DNA of 64,000 nt. Origin: Streptomyces actinomycinicus (lineage in GTDB: Bacteria; Actinomycetota; Actinomycetes; Streptomycetales; Streptomycetaceae). The translations under genes were made by a program, and so were the position numbers. The notes below the pieces were generated by a model, which had not been told where the DNA came from, made no database searches, and saw only the letters and a program-made list of their open reading frames with translations. The stretch is from contig NZ_JAERRK010000003.1 of assembly GCF_016741775.1 (NCBI RefSeq), forward strand, positions 434,001 to 498,000. The letters are read 5' to 3'. This document shows positions 46,670-54,127 of the stretch, piece by piece (position 1 is the first letter of the stretch; every line of letters starts with the position of its first letter).

Positions 46670-49600
46670 CTACCGGCCAATGTCCGGAGTCTGTGTGCTG
46701 CAGCAGAAGGAACCGAGGGTGCAGCACACGGACGCACGGTCGGGCGAGTTGAGAATGGCCCGGGGGATGTTCATCGCGGTGAACAGTTCTTCCGCATTGC
46801 GCAAGTGCTCCCGGGCGGCTTCCTGCTTTCCCAGTGACTGCTCGGCTTTTGCCATGCCGTGCAGTCCGTGCGCCATACCCATGCGGTATCCGATGCCCAG
46901 TGCCCGTTGATGGGCACTGCGGTGCAGCTCGAGCGCCTTGTCGTGATTACCGCCGTGCCGGTGGACCAGTCCCGCGATGTTCTCGACCTCGCACTGCCAG
47001 GTCACGGTACCCAGCGGGCTGACCAGCGCGAGTGCCTGGTCGATGTACGTCATCACCTCGTCGCTCTGTCCGTTCCGCTGGTGGACGACGGCTCGCAGAG
47101 CCAGCGACACGGCCCGGTTCCTTGGCATCGCCGAGTCCTCGCCGAGCGCCAGCGCCCGGTCGAGGTACCTCTGCGCCGACGCGTCGTCGCCGGCGTCCAG
47201 GTGCGCGATGACCAGGTCGTTGAGGGCGGCCACCTCGTGCTCCTGCTCCCCGACCTCCCGGCAGAGCATGACGGCCCGTTCGGCGGCGGCGATCGCCTCC
47301 GTGGTCCGGCCCTGCCACAGGTGCAGGGTGCTGAGGTTGCACAGCGCGATGGATTCCCGCCTGAGGTTCCCGAACTCGCGGTGCAGCCCGATGCCGCGCA
47401 GCAGGAGGTCGTATCCCTCGGACAGGCTGCCGAGCACGATGTGGGCCCAGCCGAGCAGGTCGAGGAAGGCCGCCTCGCTGACGGAGTCCCCGTGCGAGCG
47501 GGACACCCTCAGGCCTTCCTCCGCCGCCTCCGTCGCCGACCGGAACTCGCCGAGTATCTGGTGGGCGGAGGCCAGGTTGGCCAGGCTCAGGCACAGGGCC
47601 TGGGTGTCCGCCGCCCGGCGGGCCGCGGTCACGGCGACCTCCGCCAGCTCCCGGAAGTCCCGGATGGCTCCCTGCGCATGCAGGTGGAGCACCGTGTTCC
47701 TGGCCAGATAGCTGGCCAGGCGGTGGAAGTCGTGTCTCTGGGCCAGCCGGACGGTGGCCTGGAGAGCCCTGCTCTCCCGGTCGTACCAGCGGCGGGCGGT
47801 CTGGGCGTCGCCGAACGCGGGCAGCCCCGTGGCGTTGCCGGTCGGAGCGGACGCCCACTGGCGCAGTCCGGGAAACAGGATCCGGCACGCCTCGTTGGTC
47901 GCACCCAGGTAGTGGTTGAGCAGTCTGCCGACCGCCGTGTCCTTCTGGTGCCTGACGGAGTCGTCCCAGAGGCTGCGGGCGAAGCTGCGGATGAGGTCGT
48001 GGAAGGAGTACCGCCCCGCCTCGTGCTGCTGCAGCAGCTGCGAGTCGAGCAGGTCCTCCAGCATCTGCTCGGCGTTCCTGGGCGTCATGTCCGTGAGCGC
48101 CGCGGCCGCGTGCGGGTCGAAGTTCGGCCCGGGGTGCACGCCGAGGAGCATGAACGCCCGGCGGTGCTCCTCGCCCAGGGCCTCGTAGGAGAGCTGGATG
48201 GTCGTGGCGACGCTGCGTTCGGTGGAGCGCAGCTCCGTGAGCAGGGCGTCCTCCTCGCGGAGCCGGTCGACGAAGTACTGCAGCGTCCAGCGGGGGCGGT
48301 TGTGGAGCCGGGCGGTGGCGATGCGCAGGGCGAGCGGCAGGTGCCCGCAGAGCGTGGCCAGTGACCTGGCGGCTTCGGGGTCGGCGGCCACGCGGTCTTC
48401 GCCGAGGGTCCGGGCGAGCAGTGCCGCGCTCTCCTGCGGCGCCAGGGTGCCCAGTGATATCCAGTGCGCCCCGTCGAGGTCGAGCAGCCGGCCACGGCTC
48501 GCCACGAGGACCAGGCACTCGGACGTAACGGGCAGGAGCGGGCGGATCTGAGCGGCGTCGGCCGCGTTGTCGAGGACGAGGAGCAGTCGCCGCGAGGCGG
48601 AGGCGGCCCCCCACATCGCGAGCCGGCTCTCGGTGTCGTCGGGGATGGCGTTGTCGGGTGTCCCGAGGGCGCGCAGCAGGATGCGCGTCGCCTCCTCGGG
48701 TGCGAGCGGGTGTTCCCCCGGGGTGAAGCCGCGCAGGTCGAGGTAGAGCTGACCGTCCGGGTACGAGGCGGCCAGGCGGTGTGCCGCGCGCACGATGAGG
48801 GTGGTCTTGCCGGCGCCGCCCATCCCGTCGACGGCGATGATCCGCACGCCGTCGCCCGGCTGCCCCCGGTCGAGCAGGTAGCCGAGTTCCTGGTGACGGC
48901 CGGTGAAGTCCGGAAGTTCGTACGGCAGGGTGCACGGGGCGTTCTCGGCGGCCCGCGCCCCTTCGGACGGCCGCAGGGCGGGGGCCGCGGGCGCCGGCGC
49001 GGGCGCGTCCAGTTCCGGGCTGGCCCGGAGGATCTTCTCGAACAGGTTGGTCAGGTCGGGGCAGGGGCTGATCCCGAGTTCCTCCGCCAGCAACTCGCGC
49101 ACGGCGGCGTACTCGTGGAGTGCCTCGGCCTGCCGGCCGGCGCGGTACAGGGCGAGCATCAGCTGGGCCCGCAGCCCTTCGCGCAGCGGGTAGGCGTCGG
49201 CGAACTCGCGTATCTCGCTGACGATGTCGCTGTCCTCGCCCAACTGGAGCCGCAGCGCGAAGAGTTCCTCCACCGCGGCCAGGCGCCGTTCCTCCAGCAC
49301 GGTGGAGGCCGCGTCGAGGACCGGCCCGCCGGTTCCGTTCAGCACCGGGCCCCGCCACAGCGCGAGGGCCTTGCGCAGTTCCCCGGCCGCCGCCGAGAGC
49401 TGACCCGCGGAGCGGCCGGACGCGGCCGCCTGGACGTGGTGCGAGAAGAGGTGCAGGTCGACCTGGAGCGGCTGCACGGACACGCGGTACCCGGCGTCCT
49501 CGGTCACGATCAGCGCCGGACCGTCGGGTATGCGCCGCCGGAGGTCGGCAATGGCTTTGCGTACTTGCTGCTTGGCGGTATCCGGCGAGGATTCCCCCCA

Positions 49601-49771
49601 GGCCGTCTCGATGAGGCGCTCGATGGGCACCGTCCGCCCGGACTCCAGGAGCAGTGACGTCAGAATGCGGTCCTGAAGCGGTCCCCCGAGCTTGATCCGA
49701 TCGCCGTCGGCCAGGCATTCCAGAGAACCAAGAACGTTGAACCGCAGCCCGCGATTTTCTGTACCCGTCAT
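46670..49771 (-). CDS. SARP-family regulator with NB-ARC and TPR domains (AfsR-like)
   Basis: 1033 residues from MTGTENRGLRFNVLGSLE, with GGGGGGTG upstream. N-terminal OmpR-type winged HTH (about 10-95: AWGESSPDTAKQQVRKAIADLRRR), bacterial transcriptional activator domain (about 100-250: VDLHLFSHHVQAA...AEALHEYAAVRELLAEELG), NB-ARC NTPase (about 300-580; Walker A DGMGGAGKTTL, Walker B RRLLLVLDN), then TPR repeats to the C-terminus. Likely pathway-specific activator of the adjacent cluster. Triple heptad repeats before the AmCP gene fit SARP binding. No TTA codon was seen in the gene. It ends with a Cys-rich, low-similarity tail (VCCTLGSFCC). Confidence 0.92.
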   Translation of the reverse strand: MTGTENRGLRFNVLGSLECLADGDRIKLGGPLQDRILTSLLLESGRTVPIERLIETAWGESSPDTAKQQVRKAIADLRRRIPDGPALIVTEDAGYRVSVQPLQVDLHLFSHHVQAAASGRSAGQLSAAAGELRKALALWRGPVLNGTGGPVLDAASTVLEERRLAAVEELFALRLQLGEDSDIVSEIREFADAYPLREGLRAQLMLALYRAGRQAEALHEYAAVRELLAEELGISPCPDLTNLFEKILRASPELDAPAPAPAAPALRPSEGARAAENAPCTLPYELPDFTGRHQELGYLLDRGQPGDGVRIIAVDGMGGAGKTTLIVRAAHRLAASYPDGQLYLDLRGFTPGEHPLAPEEATRILLRALGTPDNAIPDDTESRLAMWGAASASRRLLLVLDNAADAAQIRPLLPVTSECLVLVASRGRLLDLDGAHWISLGTLAPQESAALLARTLGEDRVAADPEAARSLATLCGHLPLALRIATARLHNRPRWTLQYFVDRLREEDALLTELRSTERSVATTIQLSYEALGEEHRRAFMLLGVHPGPNFDPHAAAALTDMTPRNAEQMLEDLLDSQLLQQHEAGRYSFHDLIRSFARSLWDDSVRHQKDTAVGRLLNHYLGATNEACRILFPGLRQWASAPTGNATGLPAFGDAQTARRWYDRESRALQATVRLAQRHDFHRLASYLARNTVLHLHAQGAIRDFRELAEVAVTAARRAADTQALCLSLANLASAHQILGEFRSATEAAEEGLRVSRSHGDSVSEAAFLDLLGWAHIVLGSLSEGYDLLLRGIGLHREFGNLRRESIALCNLSTLHLWQGRTTEAIAAAERAVMLCREVGEQEHEVAALNDLVIAHLDAGDDASAQRYLDRALALGEDSAMPRNRAVSLALRAVVHQRNGQSDEVMTYIDQALALVSPLGTVTWQCEVENIAGLVHRHGGNHDKALELHRSAHQRALGIGYRMGMAHGLHGMAKAEQSLGKQEAAREHLRNAEELFTAMNIPRAILNSPDRASVCCTLGSFCCSTQTPDIGR

Positions 49772-49849
49772 GCGCACCCCCCCGTGTGCTCCCCGCAAAA
49801 TACCAGGTCAAACGCGTAAGGGCACAGCCTAGGCGACTACCGCGGCGAG

Positions 49850-49893
49850 CGGTACCGGACCGGTAGGTGAGTGGTATCACCGCCAGGCAGGCT
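49850..49893 (+). promoter_or_regulatory. candidate SARP box and -10 of the AmCP operon
   Basis: Three direct heptads at exact 11-bp spacing: CGGTACC (49850-49856), CGGTAGG (49861-49867), TGGTATC (49872-49878). A -10 like CAGGCT (49888-49893) starts nine bases after the last heptad. SARPs bind heptads with 11-bp periodicity placed close to the -10, so this is a plausible activated promoter for the rightward operon. Confidence 0.6.
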
Positions 49894-50046
49894 CCTTCCA
49901 GCCACCGAAAGGGGGCCGCGGTTCCGTTTCCCCCGGGGCATCCACAGGTGCCCGCAGGAGGCGGACCCGGAATGCGCTCGGGCCGAAATCCCGGCGCACG
50001 TAACGGTGTCGGCAAATCCCGCGACGCCATTCCACGTAAAGGAGCC

Positions 50047-50241
50047 ATGATCATGACACTTGCGGCAACTGTCGCCAGCTGTCTCGTATGCGACACCGAA
50101 TTCGAGGTGCGCGAGGACTGGGAGAAGGGCGAGATCACCGAGTGCGGGGCCTGCGGCCAGGAGCACGAGGTCGTCGAGAAGTCCGCTGCCGGCGTACGCC
50201 TGGACCTCGCCCCCGAGGTGGAAGAGGACTGGGGCGAGTGA
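50047..50241 (+). CDS. LysW-like amino-group carrier protein (AmCP)
   Basis: 64 residues, acidic. Two Cys pairs (CLVC at 12-15, CGAC at 33-36) form the zinc knuckle of LysW, and the C-terminus ends in EDWGE, whose final Glu gamma-carboxylate is the attachment site for the amino group of the substrate. In lysine/ornithine biosynthesis of Thermus and archaea, and in streptomycete azinomycin/vazabitide-type pathways, this carrier protects the alpha-amino group of glutamate or aminoadipate. AAAGGAG precedes ATG 50047; ATG 50053 is an alternative. It leads a run of overlapping genes. Confidence 0.95.
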   Translation: MIMTLAATVASCLVCDTEFEVREDWEKGEITECGACGQEHEVVEKSAAGVRLDLAPEVEEDWGE

Positions 50242-51107
50242 CGGCCTCCGACCAGGTCCTGCTCTCGGTCACGATGCTGCGCCCCGAGGAGAAGCTGCTC
50301 CTCGGCGCACTGCGTGACGAGGGTCTGACGGCGCGACCGCTGCTCATGGAGGATCTGGCCGAGATCGTGGCGGGCCACTCCGGCCCGCCCGCTCTCGCCC
50401 TGATCAGGAACCTCTCCCACCGGGACGCGATCAACGTCTCCCGTCGCCTGGAACACGCCGGAGTCCCCACCCTCAACCGTGCGGCGACGATCGAGACCTG
50501 CAACGACAAGGGACTGCAGGCGCTGCTCTTCGCGCGGCACGGCATCCCCCACCCCACCACCCGGCACGCCTTCAGCTTCGACCAGGTCCGCAGGACCGTC
50601 GCCGACCTGGGCATGCCCGCCGTGGTCAAGCCGGTCAGCGGCTCCTGGGGACGCGGGGTCAGCAAGATGACCCACGCCGACTGCGTGGAGGCGTGGGCCG
50701 CGGGCCGCGAGTCCGCCGACGTGACGGGCAAGCAGTTCCCCGTCGTCGTGCAGGAGTACATCGACAAGCCCGGTCACGATCTGCGGGTCGTGGTCGTCGG
50801 CCGGACCCCGGTGGTGGCCATCCAGCGGGTGTCGGACGACTGGCGCACCAACACCCACCTGGGTGCCGAGGTGCGGCGCGTCGAGGTCTCCACGGAGATG
50901 GAGAAGCTCTGCGGGCAGGTCGTCGACGTCCTCGGCCCCGGCTTCTACGGGGTGGACCTGGTCGAGGACCGGTCCACGGGCGAGCTGCTCGTGCTCGAAG
51001 TGAACGCCAACCCGGAATTCGCCCGTTCCTCCGCCCAGCACGGAGTGAACGTGGCCGGCCACCTCGCCGCCTACGTCGCGGAGACCCTCACGGCCTCGGC
51101 CGTGTGA
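50238..51107 (+). CDS. LysX-like ATP-grasp ligase loading the AmCP
   Basis: 289 residues. Expected to ligate the alpha-amino group of glutamate to the C-terminal Glu of the AmCP using ATP. N-terminal LLSVTMLRPEEKLLLGALRDEG resembles LysX/RimK N-domains; ATP-grasp features include VVKPVSGSWGRGVSKM (P-loop-like), QEYIDKPGHDLRVVVVG, and the metal site LLVLEVNANPEF. GTG overlaps the AmCP stop by four bases, so carrier and ligase are translationally coupled. Substrate choice (Glu versus aminoadipate) is not readable with certainty. Confidence 0.92.
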   Translation: MTASDQVLLSVTMLRPEEKLLLGALRDEGLTARPLLMEDLAEIVAGHSGPPALALIRNLSHRDAINVSRRLEHAGVPTLNRAATIETCNDKGLQALLFARHGIPHPTTRHAFSFDQVRRTVADLGMPAVVKPVSGSWGRGVSKMTHADCVEAWAAGRESADVTGKQFPVVVQEYIDKPGHDLRVVVVGRTPVVAIQRVSDDWRTNTHLGAEVRRVEVSTEMEKLCGQVVDVLGPGFYGVDLVEDRSTGELLVLEVNANPEFARSSAQHGVNVAGHLAAYVAETLTASAV

Positions 51108-51121
51108 CACGGAGAAGATCC

Positions 51122-51751
51122 ATGGAACTGTTCGACACCGCAACGGTGCTCGCCCGCGTCCTCACCACGGGCGTGGTCATGAGCATCGAGAAGAGCGACC
51201 GGGAACTGCCCGGCCTCGAACGACTGCTCACCAAGCAGACCGGACGCGCGCGGGCCGTCCTCGTCAACAGCCGTACCGCCGCCGTCCACGCGGCGCTCGC
51301 CGGCCAGGGCATCGGGCACGGCGACACCATCGCCCTGTCCGAGCCGGACGCGGCGACCGGCCGCTTCCTCGACTGGCTCGGCGTCGGCGTCGAGGAGCAG
51401 GGCCGGGCCGCGTACGACTACGTGTCCCTGGACTCCGCCAACGCCGACCGGCTGGGCGAGCTGACCCGGACCGCCACCGCCCCCGCCCTCGTCGTGGACC
51501 TCACCGGACTCGGCTTCGGGCCGGCCGCCGCCGTCCTCACCGACGACGACGCCGTCTGGGCCCGTGCCGAGCGACTGAAGATCTTCGGCGCCTACGACCT
51601 GCGCACCATGTGGACGCAGGAGGAGGCCGACGCCTCCCTGGTGCCCGGGGTCCAGTTCAACTACCGGCTCAGCCCCCTCGTGGCCGCCTGCGTGCGGATG
51701 GCCCTGACCCAGGCGGCACGTCCCGCCACTCCCACCGGAGCGCGCTCATGA
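51122..51751 (+). CDS. degenerate DegT/AHBA-synthase-like protein lacking PLP lysine
   Basis: 209 residues, about half of a normal DegT aminotransferase. RAVLVNSRTAAVHAALAGQGIGHGDTIAL parallels the N-terminal HAV-NSGTAALHLAL block; TDDDAVWARAERLKIFGAYD and GVQFNYRLSPLVAACVRMALTQ parallel the block after the PLP lysine and the NYRM block. The lysine-bearing segment reads LTGLGFGP with no Lys, and the C-terminal small domain is absent. It overlaps and directly precedes a full-length DegT gene, so it may be a non-catalytic partner subunit. Start has GGAGAAG upstream. Confidence 0.75.
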   Translation: MELFDTATVLARVLTTGVVMSIEKSDRELPGLERLLTKQTGRARAVLVNSRTAAVHAALAGQGIGHGDTIALSEPDAATGRFLDWLGVGVEEQGRAAYDYVSLDSANADRLGELTRTATAPALVVDLTGLGFGPAAAVLTDDDAVWARAERLKIFGAYDLRTMWTQEEADASLVPGVQFNYRLSPLVAACVRMALTQAARPATPTGARS

Positions 51752-53067
51752 TCACCGATTTCCCGGCAACCCCGCTGCCCCTGCCCGACCCCGCCGAACT
51801 CGACTCCGAACTCGCCGCGCTCGGCGGCGGGGCCATGATTCCCAAGGCGGCGCGTCGCACGCTCTTCCCGGTCATCACCAAGGAAGACGTCTTCAACCTG
51901 ATGCTCGCCCAGCGTCAGGCGCCCGAGAAGGTCGTCGCCGACTTCGCCGAGGCCTACCGCTCCTACGTCGGTGCGGCGCACGCGCTGCCCACCGCCAGCG
52001 GCACCTCCAGCCTGCACATGGCCCTCGTCGGCGCCGGTGTGCGGCCCGGTGACGAGGTCATCGTGCCGGCGTTCACCTTCATCGCGACCGCGCAGGCCGT
52101 CGTCGCCGCGCACGCGATCCCCGTGTTCGTCGACATCGACCCGGTCACGTACTGCATGGACCCCCAGGCCGCGGCCGCCGCGATCACCGATCGCACCCGC
52201 GCGCTGATGCCCGTGCACGTGCACGGCCTGCCCGCCGACGTGTCCGCCCTGCGCGCCCTCGCCGACCGGCACGGCATCGCCCTCGTCGAGGACGCCTCGC
52301 ACGCCCATTCCGCGAAGGTCGGCGAGCAGGTGGCCGGCTCCCTCGGGGACGCCGCCGGCCAGAGCCTGATGGCCGACAAGAACTTCCCCCTCGGCGGCGA
52401 GGGCGGCATCGCGTTCTTCGCCACCGAGGAGAGCTACGACCGGGCCCGCGCCTACCTGGAGCGGCACGCCATCGACTACGGCATGTCCTGGGTCGCGGCG
52501 GCCTTCGGCGCCAGCCAGCTCAAGCGGCTGCCGTACTACGACGAGATCCGGGCCCGCAATGCCGCGCTGCTCGGCGAGGCCCTGCACGGCACCGGCCTGT
52601 TCACCCCGCCGCACGTCCCCGACGGGCACGTCCACGCGTACAACATGTACCGCATCACCCTGCACCCCGAGGCCGTCGGCCTGGGCGACATCCCGGTGTT
52701 CGCGGTCAAGGAAGCCGTGCACGAGCTGCTGGTCGCCGAGGGCGTCCCGGCCCGCGAGTGGCAGAACACCCCGATCCCGTGCCACCTGCCCTTCCAGCAC
52801 CGGGACGGCTTCGGGAACGGCTACCCGTTCACCCTCAACCCCGGTGCCGTGCGCGACCACCGGCCCGAGGACTTCCCGGTCACCCTCGGCATGCTCGACA
52901 GCACCCTCGTCCTCTGCCGCGAGCTGCGCTCCCCGGTGGAGTACGAGCGCATCCTGCGCTACGCCGACGCCTTCCGGAAGGTCGCCCGCCGGCCGGACGC
53001 CATCCGCAAGCTCGTCGAGACCCGCGACTACCGCCGTCCCTACGACAAGGCGGCCCGCCTTGGCTGA
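51748..53067 (+). CDS. DegT/DnrJ/EryC1-family PLP aminotransferase
   Basis: 439 residues. ALPTASGTSSLHMALVGAGVRPGDEVIVPAFTFIATAQAV is the classical N-terminal block; the PLP Lys is at 211 in MADKNFPLGGEGG; and the Asp binding the pyridine ring is in VEDASHAHSA. In azinomycin-like AmCP pathways an aminotransferase of this type aminates the ketone formed after two-carbon extension; the same role (C6 amination) is inferred here. The ATG overlaps the stop of the degenerate DegT-like gene (ATGA), suggesting stoichiometric expression of the pair. Confidence 0.9.
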   Translation: MITDFPATPLPLPDPAELDSELAALGGGAMIPKAARRTLFPVITKEDVFNLMLAQRQAPEKVVADFAEAYRSYVGAAHALPTASGTSSLHMALVGAGVRPGDEVIVPAFTFIATAQAVVAAHAIPVFVDIDPVTYCMDPQAAAAAITDRTRALMPVHVHGLPADVSALRALADRHGIALVEDASHAHSAKVGEQVAGSLGDAAGQSLMADKNFPLGGEGGIAFFATEESYDRARAYLERHAIDYGMSWVAAAFGASQLKRLPYYDEIRARNAALLGEALHGTGLFTPPHVPDGHVHAYNMYRITLHPEAVGLGDIPVFAVKEAVHELLVAEGVPAREWQNTPIPCHLPFQHRDGFGNGYPFTLNPGAVRDHRPEDFPVTLGMLDSTLVLCRELRSPVEYERILRYADAFRKVARRPDAIRKLVETRDYRRPYDKAARLG

Positions 53068-54127
53068 CGCAGTGAACGAGAAGATACGCGTCGCCGTCCT
53101 CGGAGCCAGCGGCTACACCGGCGGCGAGGTGATCCGGCTGCTCCTGGAGCACCCGCAGGTGGAACTCGCGTTCCTCTCGGCGGAGCGCGCCGCGGGCACC
53201 GCCGTCGGCAACAGCCACCCCTGGCTGCGCAACCACCCCAAGGCGTCCGGCCTCACGTTCCGGCCGCTGGCCGAACTCGCCGACGCCGACACCGTCGACG
53301 TCGCCTTCGGCTGCCTGCCCACCGGAGCCCTGCCCGAGCAGCTGCCGCTGGTCGCCGACCGGGCCAAGCGCGTGCTGAACCTGGGCGGCGACTTCCGGCT
53401 GCGCGACGAGAAGGAGGTCAGCCGGCACTACCCGGGGACCGCGGCCCACCCGCCGCTGGACGAGTTCGCCTACTACGTCCCGGAGCTGAGCCCCAACATC
53501 CCCGACAGCCGGTTCGTCAGCCTGCCCGGGTGCATGGCCGTCACCACGATCTACGCCCTGTACCCGCTGTTCGCCGGCGACGGCCCGCTGGTCGCCGACC
53601 GGGTGGTCGTCGACGCCAAGACCGGCTCCACCGGCGGCGGCCGCGGCAGCGACGAGCAGCCGGCCGAGCGCAGCGGCAACTTCCGGGTGCACAAGCTGCA
53701 CGGCCACCGGCACGCGCCGGAGGTCCAGCAGGCCATCGCCGACTTCACGGGCGCCGCCGTCGACCTGCGGTTCTCCACGCACAGCCTGGACGTGTCGCGC
53801 GGCATCATGGTGACCGCCTACTCCGAGCTGCGGCCCGGGGTCACCGCCCTCGACGTCAAGCGCGCCTACGCCAAGGCGTACGTCGGCAAGCCCTTCGTAC
53901 GGGTCCGCCCGGCGCCCAAGGCGCCGCAGGACTTCCCCATGCTCAAGGCCGTCACCGGCTCCAACGTCGCCGAGGTGGCGGTGTCCGTCCGCGACGGCCA
54001 GTGCGTCACGGTGGCCGCCCTCGACAACCTGATCAAGGGTGCGGCGGGCCAGGCCATCCAGGCCATGAACCTCATCCACGGCTTCGACGAGGCGGCCGGG
54101 CTGCCGATCACGGCGGTGTCCCCATGA
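53060..54127 (+). CDS. LysY/ArgC-like N-acyl-gamma-glutamyl-phosphate reductase for AmCP substrate
   Basis: 355 residues from a TTG (53060) that overlaps the previous stop and follows CAAGGCGG; a GTG at 53072 is the alternative. NADP Rossmann motif AVLGASGYTGGEVIRLL, catalytic Cys158 in SLPGCMAVTTIYALYPL, HGHRHAPEV with the active-site His, and C-terminal AALDNLIKGAAGQAIQAMNL. It should reduce the carrier-bound acyl phosphate to a semialdehyde. Insert GGGRGSDEQP resembles LysY more than plain ArgC. The host's ArgC would be elsewhere. Confidence 0.93.
   Translation: MADAVNEKIRVAVLGASGYTGGEVIRLLLEHPQVELAFLSAERAAGTAVGNSHPWLRNHPKASGLTFRPLAELADADTVDVAFGCLPTGALPEQLPLVADRAKRVLNLGGDFRLRDEKEVSRHYPGTAAHPPLDEFAYYVPELSPNIPDSRFVSLPGCMAVTTIYALYPLFAGDGPLVADRVVVDAKTGSTGGGRGSDEQPAERSGNFRVHKLHGHRHAPEVQQAIADFTGAAVDLRFSTHSLDVSRGIMVTAYSELRPGVTALDVKRAYAKAYVGKPFVRVRPAPKAPQDFPMLKAVTGSNVAEVAVSVRDGQCVTVAALDNLIKGAAGQAIQAMNLIHGFDEAAGLPITAVSP

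Noticed and set aside
46947-51143. 1398-residue minus-strand open frame across the SARP and AmCP genes
   Set aside because: Out of frame with the SARP on the same strand and antisense to the LysW/LysX genes; low-complexity translation.
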